DNA of 64,000 nt. Source: Anthoceros angustus. Its lineage: Eukaryota; Streptophyta; Anthocerotopsida; Anthocerotales; Anthocerotaceae. Location of the stretch: contig VJWM01000116.1 in NCBI GenBank assembly GCA_010909165.1, positions 888,585 to 952,584 on the forward strand, in the 5' to 3' direction. Below are positions 53,041 to 64,000 of the stretch, piece by piece; position 1 is the stretch's first letter; the number at the start of each line of letters is the position of its first letter. The position numbers were made by a program, and so were the translations under genes. A model generated the notes under the pieces. The model had not been told where the DNA came from. It saw nothing but the letters and a program-made list of their open reading frames with translations, and made no database searches.

Positions 53041-55618
53041 CCGGAAGGGAAATCAAGGTAATATACTACTTGGGTTTGTAATATAGCTATGAGAAACAAG
53101 TAAACAAGTAACGCTGCTTGATCTATGTTTGCGTGCTCACCAAGGCAAGATATGTAGATGTTCGACTTGCTAACCGCCGCGTGGTCGAGAGGTTCAAGCT
53201 ATCTTTGCGCACTCAAGAATGTCCCACGGGATACAAGGTTGCAAAGCCGACCGGACATTACCTGTGAGAGAGGCACTTCGAAGTGCTCACATCAATTGTA
53301 ACCAGAGCGACTTAAGAGGAAGGCAAAAGGCGCCTGGACCTCAATCGACATGGCCCAATACCAAGGCAAGTATCCGTGCGTGAACGTGCCTTATTGTGTA
53401 TTACAAGAATCGACATCACATTGTGTATTGTAGAATGTACATAGCGAGGATTCCACGAATCGCGTCCGGCAACAAGTGAGAAAAGGCGGAAGGGGGCTGC
53501 GTGACACAAGAAGATGGCGGGCCGTATAATTAGTGAGATTTATGAGGGAAGCGGACGTGAAACAGAGTCCGGAAGATGAGGAGGCCGAACGTGGGAAGTG
53601 AGAAAGCAAAGATTTTCCGTTGGAGTGACAAATGCACATGTGGTCGCTTTTGAGAGGTTTGTAGAGCCCGCCTGTTAGACGAGGTAAATGGCCGGTACAA
53701 GATCGATGGCTTTTCCAGCCTTTGTGCATTGCAAACAAGATAATGCATCTGCATCTATGGAGGCAGAGACGGTGATGCACCGCCTGATTGGGTGGACAGG
53801 GGAAGGGTGGGGAACGCCATCAACGATTACAAGGATTACCATCCCAAGAAGACATTCTAGTGCTGCACTTTTGTGGTTGGGTTTCATTCATCGGGCCAAC
53901 CATGTTGCGTGTTCAAGTTCTTATTTTGAAGAGTTCGAGTGTTTATTCTATTCCTCATGGAACACTTCGAAAGATATGAGCGATGAGGTTATGGGAGCAA
54001 CACTTTTCCAAGATTCAAGAGTTCCCGGTCCCCAAAATTTCCCTGGTAAGTATTTCTTCACCGTCACCATCATTTTCATGTCCTTTCCATGTTCCAATGC
54101 CGTGGTGCAAAGGTATAGAAGACGAGGACATACAAGTGGATGCGCAAGTGAAGTTAATGGAAGAAAGGGCAGCTCGAGAGCACATGAGGACATGGCCACC
54201 GACCATGAACAATCCAACGTCGCGAACGAAGCAGGATGAGGACGAAATAACTGATTCTCATCCGAGGAGGAGGAGGAGGAGGAGGAGGAGGAGGAGGAGG
54301 AGGAGGAGGAGGAGGAGGAGGATGAGGAGGGGAGGAGGTTGGGGAGGAGGAAGAGGAGCGCCAGATGTACAAGGATGGGCGGTTCCAGCATTTTCCCCCA
54401 TGTGCAAGCCATGGTCGGAAGGTAATCGTAGTTTTTCCGGCATGTGCTCTCGATTATCGTGTGTAACAGAATGTAATGCCATGTTAGCAAAGGTGTTTGT
54501 TGCGATTTTACATCGATGGTAAATGCATCTTATGCAATGTGTTTGTTGTGGAACTTACTTACTAGTAATGTGATGTATCTTAAGAGAAGAGGGGAGGAGG
54601 TGAAGGAGGGGAGCAGGAGGGGTTCGTGAAGGGGGGGAGAAAGAGGATGAGGTTCGTGGGGAGGAAGCGAGCCACAGCGGAGAAACAAGGAAGAGGCGGG
54701 TTCCAAGATTTTCCGCATGTTCAAGGCATGGTCGGAAGGTACTATAACGGATAGTTGTAATGTATGTTGAGACATCGCGTTTGTTGTAGAAGTTACAGGT
54801 TTAGCTCTCATGTATGGAGACATCTGCTTTGTTGTGGAACTTAAGACGGTGCACTGTAATGTTTCTTAAGAAGAGGGGAGGACGAGGAGGGGAGGAAGGG
54901 AGGAGGTGGGGTGGAGGAAGAGGAGGAACAAAGCAGGTACAAGGAGGAGGAGGAAGCGGGGAGGAAGGGGTTGAGGTTGGGGAGGAGGAAGAGGAGCCAG
55001 TACAAGGATGCGCTGGTTCCCGATTTCCCCCATGGAAGCCATGGTCGCAAGGTACTGTTTTTTCCTTGCATGCTCACATTATCGAAATGTACATGTTACA
55101 AAGAAAGGTGTTTGTTGCAATTTACATCGCAGCCGTAATGCATCTTACGATGTGTTTGTTATGGAACCACGACGGGTACTGCATCAGATCTTACAAAAAG
55201 GGAGGAGGAGGAGGAGGAGGAGGACGAGTGGGGAGGGGAGGCAGGAAGAACTTCATGGACATGCAGATTTTTGCATGTGCCTCCTCTCCGCTGCCCCCAC
55301 CCGAAGGCGCCTGAGGAGGCCCCTCAACCGAGGCAGATGAGGTACGACCCCTCCCCGCACGAAGACGATTGGCCCGAGGAGTCCACACGATCTCGGCGCC
55401 AGTAAGATGTCGCCCGTGGTTCCTCGAATTGTGGAAGGATCTGATGTGGGATGTTTTGACCCGTAATTGTTGGTTCCTCCATGGCAAAGAAGGGCCACCG
55501 CTGGCGAACCATCTCCACGAGGCTGGTTAGTGCTGCAGGATTGACGCGTGTCTTCAGCGACGCAGCCCCTGGTGGAGCCAACCCCAAGAAGAAGAGGCGG
55601 AGGCGGAGGCGATTTTAA
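53033..55618 (+). pseudogene. Unit 2 Glu-rich protein gene with basic C terminus
   Basis: Start ATG at 53033, donor AG/GTAATATAC near 53057, and the same exon order as unit 1. Well preserved parts are MRLWEQHFSKIQEFPVP (53983 on), GIEDEDIQVDAQVKLMEERA (about 54114 on) and DEDEITDSHP before the (GGA)n tract (54264-54345). Three related exons end at 54421, 54738 and 55051 before GTA donors. The last exon ends in a run of Lys/Arg, Phe and TAA at 55618. Indels compared with unit 1 remain, so activity is doubtful. The protein is unidentified; acidic tract plus basic tail suggests a nuclear or chromatin-associated protein, which is inference. Confidence 0.55.
54264..54345 (+). repeat. (GGA)n polypurine tract, unit 2
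   Basis: About 25 GGA triplets, roughly half the length of the unit 1 tract, showing that it varies in length between copies. Confidence 0.93.
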
Positions 55619-56314
55619 TGTGCTTTACATGAATCAAATGGGCGGTGTACACTTTACCACCGAGGGTGTTTGCATGGATGATAATAAGTTTTACGAAACG
55701 CTAGGTAATGCGTTACATGAATGCGTGGTAAGGTACTTCTACTGCTTAGGGTCTTTACATGACTAACACCTTCGGGGTCTCTAAATTCTTCTGGCAGGGC
55801 GCAGGGTCGGGCGGGTGTAGTCACCGTGGACCATGGGGGAGAGGGGTGCGGCAATGGGTGACTATGTCGCTTTAACCCTAAAGATCGTGAGGTTCTACGT
55901 AATGCGAGAAGGTCCTTTACAACAGTCATGACTTACACCTTTCTCCAACTAACAGTATGGCGCGCGAAAGGCCGGGCGAGGTCGAGGTCGAGGTCGAGGT
56001 GGCCGCCGAGGCGTAGGCCGAGGCGTGGCAGGCGAGGTCGAGGGCGAGGCGAGGGCGAGGTGGAGCGGCGCGGGTGAGGGCGAGGGCGGTGCGGCGCGGC
56101 AGCCGCCACGGACCACGGGGAAGGGGTGCTTGCATGACCGTAACGTGCTTTTAACACTTCACGTGTAAGGTACGTTACACCGATACCGTAAGGGTTGTAA
56201 CATGATTACTGTTGTAAGGTTCTTTACGCCACGCGTGGTCATGACTTACAACCGGCGCCTCTAAATTCAAACCGCAGGGCCGGAGTGGTGGTTGTTCCTT
56301 GAGGCGTGGAGGTC

Positions 56315-56654
56315 ATGGAGTACCGTGGAATCCCCATGTCGGGTGTGAAGTGGTTCTCGACATACAACCGTGCAGAAAAACCAAAACCCCTTCCATGCTG
56401 GAGTTGTTCACGATCCGGTGTTCATGGGCCGGAATTGAAGAGGTTGTGGCAAAACGTTTGTACTTGCTTCCCCTGCTGCTATTTGGGACATTATGTGGAA
56501 GGCGAGGAGTAGTGGAGCTATCTGCTCTTTTTATGATATTGTCCACGCGAACAAGCCAGTTCCAGGGTTTGGGGACGTCGATTTGAAGCCCCACAAGGCG
56601 CTCACCGACGAAGTGCGGGCCAAGTTAAAGGATATATTCGTACAGTGGATATAG
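56315..56654 (+). pseudogene. Unit 2 exon of unknown protein (MEYLRGIPI type equivalent)
   Basis: Reads EYRGIPMSGVKWFSTYNR, then a shifted frame with VVAKRLYLLP and FGDVDLKPHKALTDEVRAKL before TAG. Differs from unit 1 by several small indels while conserving the peptide pieces. Confidence 0.5.
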
Positions 56655-57244
56655 CGATGACATGGTAGGGGAGATTTTTCAAATCCATGACAGCCTCGTT
56701 GGAAAGGAGTTCTGCTTTGTTCGGGTTGTTGTGGTGGTGGGAGGTACGTTTTGTAATGTACATTACAATGTTGATATGTAATGTACACTTGAACTTTAAT
56801 CTCTAAGGGCCATGACGACTTTCATCCGTAATATACCCACGTTGTTCATTCTCAATCCCGCAGATACCGCCACTGCGGCGTACTAGCCTCATCGGGTTTG
56901 AGGATTTCGGTGAGAAGGTGCTCCTCTTGAACGCTGCACACAAAATTCTCTTGTCATTTCGTCTTAGAGAGTAATTTTAAGGATCACGTGGTGTCCTTGA
57001 GATCTTGGGCCAGAGCTGGATAGGTTCGCATGGCACGTGGTGTGTCAGGACTTCACTCCACGACGGATGAGGCAGCGAAAGGAATGCTCGCTCGATGATG
57101 TTTTGGACAATTTGTGTTGTCGGGCGAATGGAGGCTTAGAGTTGAAGGACGAGGTCCGAGCCCATTGACGACATAATCGATACACGGAGAAGCAGGAAGC
57201 TTGCGCTGTCAGCGGTTGGACCGTCGAACCATGCACACCGTTGA

Positions 57245-58819
57245 GGTGGGTCTCGTATGGATGTCGCGGATCGCAGACATCAAGCAAAGCATGGCATCAC
57301 GGTTTCGCGCGATGTCTCGCCGGACCGGTGTCCCAAACCAAAGTGCAGCCGGAGAGGTGGGATGCCGCCTTGCCGAATGCAAGAATTATTGGTTAAAGGC
57401 ATGTCTGGTTTGGCAACAAAAGATGTGTACCGTATATGTCGGTTGGGTACGATGGGGGCTGCTACCCGGCCGTGGTGCCGCGTCGATGATCTATGTCAAT
57501 GTGCCCGCTGATATCCGACACCGTTATGGGCATGTATGCCGAAGTAAGACATGTAAACTGTAAGGCATATTATAGTGTTGGTTTGTAATGTACCTAATCG
57601 GTTGTGAGAACTATTGTCACCGCAGTGCAGGTATCCACGGACTTCTATGCGGGTTCAAGCTCGATATGTTGAGACCATATCGTAGAGGCGGGAGCGCTAT
57701 GGCATCGGGCCGCGGGGCAGCGAACGATATGGCTCGCCGGAGAATTTCGCGGGATTATCGCCCAAGACATCCCACGCCAACACAGAGCTGGCCAACCCTC
57801 TCGCCGCCGCTGTAGGTTGGAGGGTGGAACATACACATCCGCCCGTTAGTGTGGGTCGAGGACATGCCCCATCAACAACGGCTATGCGACTTAGAGAATG
57901 GAACACATGTTTTCATTGGGGTCCTTCATGTGGCGACTCGATGTCAAGGCAATCCTATCCAACTCCATGCGACATGTACGACCACGACCGCATGACGGTG
58001 GGTGTTTGGTGCTTTGGGTGCAAATCATGGCGTGGGAGATGTTGAGACGGCCCGTGGATCGGACTGGTGAAAACTCCGAGCCCTGGAAAGGACTAGGCTT
58101 TGAAGTCAATTGGGAAAGATACAACGATATCGATTTCGAGGAATCGATCGAAGTTCATCGCCCTGACGCAGTGACTCCAACAAGTTGGTACCGTCTGAAG
58201 CTATATCATATTCAATCGACGCCCGCTTAACAAACATTGATGTATTGCAGCCCGAGCTACGGAAGACTAAGCGCGCTCAATGGGTGAAGTACACGTACCG
58301 TAAACCCGCGACGAGGTGATTCTCATCACGCACCGTGTTCTTTTGGGCTGCGAACTACACCTACGCTTGAATAAATTGTTGCATCCCCATGATCCTGAGA
58401 GGGGTCCTGCCCGTTTCTATCAAGACCTGCTAGGTGACGTGGGTGATGGTATATGTACGGTTTGCCTCAATTCGTTGGGGAAGAATGTGTCGGAGGAGTT
58501 CATCCAGAATGTGGATTACGTCATTGTGGATGAGGCAAAGGCTGTGCGGAAGCATTCGGTGGGTGCCACGATGGACTCTGGTGGCCTAGCAAATAGGGTG
58601 GAGGACATACTGACGAGGCTCGTCAGAACTGCAAAGAAGGTTGTCATCATGGAATGGGACATGGATCGACGAACAGTGGGTTGGTTCACATCGCGTGATG
58701 GTGTAGACCCATCGGACAGGGATAAGGTGTATGCGTACTGTTGGAACGTAGGCGTTCCGCGACAACCCATGTTGATCACACACAGCTATTATGTGTTATT
58801 TCCGTATGTGACCGAATGA
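57245..58819 (+). CDS. Unit 2 helicase region: viral-type origin-binding/DEAx helicase fragment with preceding zinc-like motif
   Basis: The clearest frame, 58316-58819, and its in-frame upstream part read KPATRVILITHRVLLGCELH, then GDGICTVCLNSLG, VDYVIVDEAKAVRKH, and LVRTAKKVVIMEWDMDRRTV. These fit motifs Ia, Ib, II (a DEAK box) and III of the helicase module in herpes UL9-like and large-DNA-virus origin-binding proteins. A Walker A (GKT/S) segment is not visible upstream in any frame. About 280 bp before it, 57968-58024 encodes CDMYDHDRMTVGVWCFGCK, a C-X4-H-X8-C-X2-C pattern like the zinc-binding end of viral primases. The upstream segment encodes ECKNYWLKACLVWQQKM. The whole region needs frameshifts or introns to join, so it is best viewed as a partly decayed gene. 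Role in a virus-like or transposon replication protein is inference. Confidence 0.5.
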
Positions 58820-58830
58820 GCGTGCGACGG

Positions 58831-59010
58831 AGAGTGTGCTTCAGAGTGAGTGTGCTTACAAGATGAGTGTGCTTACAAAGATGAGTGTGCTTAAGAGTGA
58901 GTGTCCTTACATCGCAGAGTGAGTGTCCTTACATCAGACAGAGTGAGTGTCTCACATCCGCATGCAGTGAGTGTCCTTACATCCGCATGCAGTGAGTGTC
59001 CTTACACTCC
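58831..59010 (+). repeat. CTTACA-type short tandem repeats, unit 2
   Basis: Eight or more copies of GAGTGT[GC]CTTACA at 17-25-bp spacing directly after the helicase stop codon region; counterpart of 48236-48356. Confidence 0.9.
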
Positions 59011-59039
59011 GCTTCTCTACCTTTCGCAGCTCATCACAT

Positions 59040-60007
59040 ATGTTAACTGGGTTTACACAACGGCAAGTGCATGTATCCACCGACGTCTCAGGCTCCGCCG
59101 AGAATTGTCACCAACTCATGGTTGGTGTGAAGAGCCACATGGAAGCGCATCCTACATGGTCTAGGGATGAAATCCGAGCAACGCAGGGAAGGGTGAAGGG
59201 GATATGGTCTGATGTCGCAAAGGACAAGTGGCAAGTAGACCTGATGAAGACTTCAACAGTGGTCTCATACCGATTGTGATATTCTATTTGGCAGCCCCTG
59301 ATTCAATGCGTATCTCCGTAGACACCCACTTCAAAGCGGCGATGGATGTTTTCTCACTTCTCCAACACGACATGGCGAGGTGCAACACATGTTGCGCCTC
59401 AGGAAGTTCGAATTAATGGATGACCTGCCCATGGGTAAGAAATTCAGGTTGAGCCACATCACTCCATCTAGAGCATTTCGTAAGCGCCTCACGGCTTCGG
59501 CCCTGGACGCCATTTGTGCTACATGGGGCCGCACAATAGACGCGCACTCGCTTGCGGAACGAGACCGGCAAGTGCATCCCCATTATCAGCTTCAGGTAAA
59601 CATTTCGCCTGACTTACTGATATATGTATACTGTAATACGGCTCACACTTTCTATGTGGAAGGTGGCTTACATTTGTATGGGGTGTGTTACGCTTCTTGT
59701 GGTGTGTCTTACGCTATGTACCTGTAAGGTGTCTTACACCGCAGATGTGTATGCAGGAGTTGGCACTGTCGGATGCCAAATACAATGTGGAGGTGGCGCG
59801 CGACAACCATGTCGGTGCACACAAGGAGGCTTTGGCGGTAGCAAGAGTGTGCATCGACAGTAGAAATGAAGTGGTTTTGGATGCCGATCTGCATAACCAA
59901 GAACGTTACGTTGTGTCCAATGACATAACAGACGATAGGTGGGACCCTCCTAATTGTAGCGGGAGGGAGGATTGGCAAATTCTTTCTGTAGAGGAGTGCC
60001 GAGAAAG
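59040..60007 (+). pseudogene. Unit 2 exons of unknown protein downstream of the helicase
   Basis: A first segment reads HPTWSRDEIRATQGRVKGIW (about 59150-59210) and then, in other frames, FELMDDLPMGKKFRLSHITP (59407-59466). The cleanest exon is 59757-60007, flanked by TATGCAG and GTATGT, reading ELALSDAKYNVEVARDNHVG and continuing to DRWDPPNCSGREDWQIL and EECRER. No family is recognised. Clean splice signals at this exon support a once functional multi-exon gene. Confidence 0.5.
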
Positions 60008-60079
60008 GTATGTGTTGTTTTCCATTTTCAGTTGTTTTTGACTTCATGTATTGCCGATTGCATTGATATTCGACAAGAT

Positions 60080-61570
60080 GTCTTCTTGTTTCAGTGATTG
60101 CGATAGCCACAAAATATCGGGGAACTGGCAGATTGGGTGATACACGATCACCCATCCCGAGACCGGCTCCATATGGAGTCGCAAAATATATGCGCAGGCC
60201 GAGGACTTTGGAAATCCCGAGGGCCAAGGAGTGTTCCGTACTGCTTTTGGGCGTAATCAATGTGATTCTCGATCACCGCAGCGACTCCACCGGGTTGAGG
60301 GTTCACCGCTTGTAAAGCGGTGGATTTCTGCCGGCCTTGAGCGCCTTTCATGGACTACGTGTCGCCGATGTTTTCCAACAATGCATATTGTACCTGTGCA
60401 TGGGTGAATAGGCAGGAGTTGATGGACAGCCTCATCACGAGGTATTTTGTCATGTTATCTGATGTTGAGGTGCCTTTACGATGTGTTCCATCGAGGTATT
60501 TTGGCATGTTATCATAAAGGAGGTGCTTCGGATGTATTTCAAATATGTTTATCGTCACACATGCAAAAGTGTTACACGGATGAGGTGCACCTCAGAGCAC
60601 GCGACAACCTCGCACTGGCCGGGGGCCGCATTTGGAGGTTTTTCTATAGTAGGTGCGTAAGAGGGCATCCCCTTCTTGGAATGGGATAGCAAGTGTCCTA
60701 CGGCGGACAATAGGCGGGAATTAAGCGAGCAGCGTTATCGACCTCGGAGATAGTCATGATCCGGCTCCCGCCGAGAGAAGCCGTAACATCCGAGCATACC
60801 ACCGCCCACATTATGCAGTGCGCCTTTGTTTAGACATGGCAATAAGAGGGAAGGTGAACAAGCCGCGGCAAACACAAGATCATTTGGAGAAACTGTGGTC
60901 GCAGAGCTGTTGAAGCTAGCAATGCAACAAGCGCCGAAAGCAAGCCACCAATCTTGGGATGTCATAGCAGAGGAACCCACCGAGTTGGGAAATGTGTTAC
61001 AATCGCTATTCAGATCTCGCGGACAACGCTGACTAATCTATGGCGCACCGGGCCGATGGGGAGCTGAGCGAGTCGTACACGAGCACGTACCATCGACGAC
61101 GTCCGGCAACAAACATTGCAAGGAAGGGAAGACGCGTGGGCAACGAATCGCCACGCAACGCGGACAGAGGAATCATGACGACTACGCGATCCTTAAGACC
61201 ACGCGAGTTGATGAGTGGATGAGAGGTCTAAACATCGGTGCCGTGTCGCCATTAACCACCTTACGAATGTTGCTACCGCAACCCCTTTAACGCGTGCTTA
61301 TCGCAACATCGTGGAAGTTACCCGAGTTCGCTAAGATAATATCTCGAGGCTGCTGCCGTAACGGGTCTCCCCCATACATGTACGATAGAAAGGGCCACAC
61401 ACATGTGCAGTTGTTTTTGGTCCGCCCGCCATCTTCTTCTCAGACATTCTACACATGTACACACAAGGCACAAGAGACAACTACGTAAGCCATCTTACGT
61501 ATACACCGAAGGCGCCTTCTTGCTCACGAAAAGGGCGGCAGCACATCGCACCCAATGCGCCGTTACCACC
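60080..61570 (+). pseudogene. Unit 2 distal coding segments of unknown function
   Basis: Pieces conserved with unit 1 include YAQAEDFGNPEGQGVFRTAF, VKRWISAGLE, FPTMHIVPVHG, ARDNLALAGGRIWRFFYSR (60600-60656) and NTRSFGETVVAELLKLAMQQ (about 60875-60935). The last is Ala/Leu-rich and helix-prone. Frames are interrupted by indels. No family recognised. Confidence 0.45.
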
Positions 61571-61574
61571 CCAG

Positions 61575-62085
61575 CGGCGAAGTGAGTAGTCGCCGTCGGA
61601 CGCAAACCACTGACAAATCCCCACAAACAAAGCCCACACCACGGAGGGGACCACCTCAACCGCCGGGGAGCCCCTAGGACGGCATTGCTCGCGGCTGGAG
61701 GTGCGCTGCGCCCACTACCACCGTGGCAGTTCAGCCTTATCATCTTTGCGGCACCTCAGAATATCCACGGGGATACGATGCAAAGGTGCCCGATTACTCC
61801 GAGACTGACTGCGTGTAGTGCACTTCACAGAAGTGCAGGAGCGGCTTCTTAGAAGGGGTTGGCATTAAGGTTCAACCCGATAGCGTGGAGTTCTGATGGG
61901 AGTAAGTAACATGGATTACAAGGCATGAGACCAGCGAATCGGCACAGCATGGCATGTACCACATCTAGTAACATGCGTAAGTGCGCGTGCCTTAGCTGTA
62001 TTACGACTCTGCTTTCCATCACATTGTGTATATGTTTAGTCCGACTTCCGAGGATCATGACGAGGCACACCACCGTGATCCAATT
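61575..62085 (+). repeat. Spacer between unit 2 and unit 3
   Basis: One ~500-bp spacer subrepeat starting GAAGTGAGTAG with ACCACCTCAACCGCC, followed by TTGGCATTAAGG and CATGGATTACA words seen in the unit 1 spacer. Confidence 0.75.
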
Positions 62086-63620
62086 TCTTGTGTGCAGCGT
62101 GAAGGTACTCACCCTTCAAAGCGGCTTTAAGGGTAGTTCTTCTGGTTGTACCTTAAAGCAAGAAGATGGCGGGCGGAAATCGAAGGTAATATACTACTTG
62201 GGTTTGTAATATAGCTTAGTCCAAGAGAAACAATGTAAACAAATACTTAACGCGGCATTTCCGATCTATGGAGTTTGCGAGGCTCGACCAAGAGCAAAAT
62301 AGCCTCTGTGATGCTCTGCGGCGGTGGTCAACTTCGGTGACCGTTGCATTAGTCGAGAAGGTTCAATTGCTATCCTTACGGTGAGCAACCTCAAGACATT
62401 TGGATTCTGAGGCGACAAGGGTTACAAAGCATTGGAGACCCAGATAACTTGGTAGGAATGAGAGTAGCACTTCTGGAAGTGCTACTGTGATGGCATGCGT
62501 TACATGTCGTATGGCGGCAGCGTTGGAAGGCATAGAAGGCGCCAACGTTCCGACCTCAATCGACCTGGCCCAATACCACAAGTGATATCACGTGCGATGT
62601 GATGCCTTATTCGTGGCGTGCCCTTACGATGCGTGAGGGTCTGCTCGCCCACGTATTGTTTAGAATGTACATAAGCGAAGGGGTTACGAATCACATTGAA
62701 CAGTCGAGCTATCGGCATTGGCGGAGAAAAGGCGGAGAGGAAATCGGCTATGTGCACCAAGAAGATGGCGGGCAGGACAATTGTGAGAAGTGAGTGGCTA
62801 TGCGGACGCAAACCACGACGTAAATCCCCATGAAGCAGTGCCACACTGCAGAGTGACCACTAGCAGCGTGCTTGGGCGAGAGAAGTAGCATTGGTTGGGC
62901 GGTGCTTGCGAAGTTAGGTACCCATGAACGCCAGCATGTGTAGCGTAAAGATTTATCGCAGCATCATAAGGCATATTCTTTGACAGGCGGTGGTGCTAAC
63001 CTGAGACGGCGTGTAGTGTTGCGATAGTAGTTGTTGGCGTGCCTTACGGGAAACCTTGTTTACTTGGCGTGCGTTACATTGACGACATTGGCATTAGGGT
63101 TGGCATTGATGGCATAACTCTAGTTACATAGTGAGTAGTAACATGGATTACATGCTTGCCTGATAGCGTCGTTACATGTCGTTACATGTCATGTAGTAAC
63201 ATGCCTTATGTCGTGGGCTGCTACTTACGAACTCAGGTTTCTAGCGGTCGACCTCGGATCTCATGAGCACTGCCAAAGAGCACCACCATGCCTTCTACAC
63301 ATGGGGCCCTCCCTTCAGCTACTGCATGCAGGTGGTCACTGAAGCGAACCCTCGGGGTGGTGGTCTGAAGGGTCCTCGGGTGGCATCACTCAGTGTTAGT
63401 ATAGAGTGTCGGTGATGGGACCATAGCGGCAAGTGAGAAGTGAGGGAGTAGGTGGCTTGCGGACTTAAAACCACTCGACATAATCCCTCAAGGCAAATCA
63501 CAGTGCCCACTGCACAGAGACCACCCCCCCGTAGAGAGCCCCCTCAGGGGCGTAGCATTATTGTCGTAGTTGGAGGTCTTGGGTGCCCACTATGACGTAA
63601 AATTGCCTTATCGGCGCGCA
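62085..63620 (+). repeat. Unit 3: severely truncated unit plus spacer
   Basis: One leader repeat (62096 on), ATG at 62166 with donor AG/GTAATATAC, a diverged second exon (to about 62580), then a direct jump near 62780 from the AAGAAGATGGCGGGC word of the third exon to spacer sequence AGAAGTGAGTGG. A spacer follows with a TATAGAG-like motif at about 63402 and a second GAAGTGAGGGAG start at 63436. All downstream exons found in units 1 and 2 are absent. Confidence 0.8.
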
Positions 63621-64000
63621 AGGCGACGGTGGGGTGCCCCTTCACAGGCGGCGCGTGTGAGGTGCATGGGTTGGTTCACGTGCGCTGACGATGAAATGGT
63701 CGACATCCAAGAAGGTAATGATCATTTACGCTGCCAAATCCATTTTCCGGTTGATGAATCCATGGCTAAAATGACTTTCCGAAAGCAATAGTAAAGACCC
63801 AACAAACCTTAAATGGCGATCAAACAACAATGTTCCCACCCATGGGGATCCGGGATATGATGACAGTCAAGTTCAAATCCTCTCATTGAGATACGAAAGA
63901 TAGTTGAGAAAGGTAATACATTTCAATTATCGAATTGAATCTCCGTGAACATTTCTAACTCGATATCTTGTTACAAGATTAACGAGCACACTATGTTCAC
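63621..64000. other. Right flank of the array, no recognised gene
   Basis: Array similarity fades after the GGCGCGCAAGGC word near 63614. A plus-strand frame ending at 63791 reads EMVDIQEGNDHLRCQIHFPV and stops; no family is recognised. The remaining ~200 bp are AT-rich without features I can name. Confidence 0.4.

Larger units (their letters stand above)
36025..63620 (+). repeat. Macrosatellite-like tandem array of gene-bearing units
   Basis: Landmarks recur in the same order and orientation: leader repeats (36066; 52565; 62085), first exon and intron (36212; 53033; 62166), Glu-rich exons (37440; 54265), basic C terminus and stop (38849; 55618), a MEYLRGIPI-type exon (39552; 56315), a DNLCC-type segment (about 40330-40410; 57105), helicase segment (47690; 58290), CTTACA repeats (48236; 58831) and spacer (50885; 61575; 62790). 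Unit 1 spans about 36025-52540, unit 2 about 52540-62085, unit 3 about 62085-63620. Units 1 and 2 are very similar but differ by many 1-10 bp indels. Unit 2 lacks 40505-46667 of unit 1; unit 3 joins the second exon region straight to spacer. Boundaries are estimates. Confidence 0.9.

Noticed and set aside
54264-54345. Arg-rich and Gly-rich proteins across the GGA tracts
   Set aside because: Homopolymer runs in all frames come from the triplet repeat; only the frame continuous with flanking conserved exons can be meaningful, and it cannot be fixed from this sequence.
36025-63620. Ribosomal DNA array
   Set aside because: The spacer organisation is similar, but no 18S, 5.8S or 25S rRNA sequence is present anywhere in the units.
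63841-63900. tRNA-like T-loop (GTTCAAATCC) near the right end
   Set aside because: No matching acceptor, D or anticodon arms could be placed around it.

Overview
The window is nuclear DNA of a land plant. Seven host genes are recognisable and all have plant-type homologues: an NFX1-like zinc-finger protein, TONNEAU1, an NPF (NRT1/PTR) transporter, a plastid-type DUF1995 protein, an endonuclease III-like DNA glycosylase, a PF06838 PLP enzyme and a conserved plant secreted protein. Plant transposon ends (CACTA type) and Ty1/copia debris are also present. Most introns are only about 75-125 bp with GT-AG ends (one GC-AG). Such short introns in otherwise ordinary plant genes fit a seed-free lineage such as a Selaginella-like lycophyte; that assignment is an inference from gene structure only.

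Layout. 1-4880 is repetitive: a 121-bp duplication, an eight-copy 23-bp satellite, a broken copia reverse transcriptase, and a 3.1-kb CACTA-type element carrying an inverted copia gag/LTR fragment and a three-fold repeated, possibly captured, segment. 7023-29093 is the gene-rich core: NFXL1 (-), PF06838 enzyme (-), DNA glycosylase (+), TON1 (+), DUF1995-SAP protein (+), NPF transporter (-). The PF06838 enzyme and the glycosylase are divergent from a 305-bp promoter with E2F-like sites; the DUF1995 gene and the NPF gene converge. 29094-33986 is AT-rich with several small tandem repeats. 33987-35534 is an intronless gene for a secreted protein with features of a circularly permuted papain-like enzyme.

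From about 36025 to about 63620 the window is a macrosatellite-like tandem array. Unit 1 is about 16.5 kb, unit 2 about 9.5 kb (lacking a 6.2-kb segment of unit 1) and unit 3 only about 1.5 kb. Each unit starts with 65-76-bp leader repeats that run into an ATG in a strong Kozak-like context. A multi-exon Glu-rich protein gene with a basic C terminus follows, then further exons, including a C/H zinc-like motif and a helicase segment resembling the origin-binding helicases of herpesviruses and large DNA viruses. A spacer of about 500-bp subrepeats with TATA-like motifs closes the unit. Within the units, exon-plus-intron modules are themselves triplicated. Units 1 and 2 differ largely by small insertions and deletions that break the reading frames, so the exons are partly decayed or the consensus is poor. 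This array is the least explained and most interesting part of the window.
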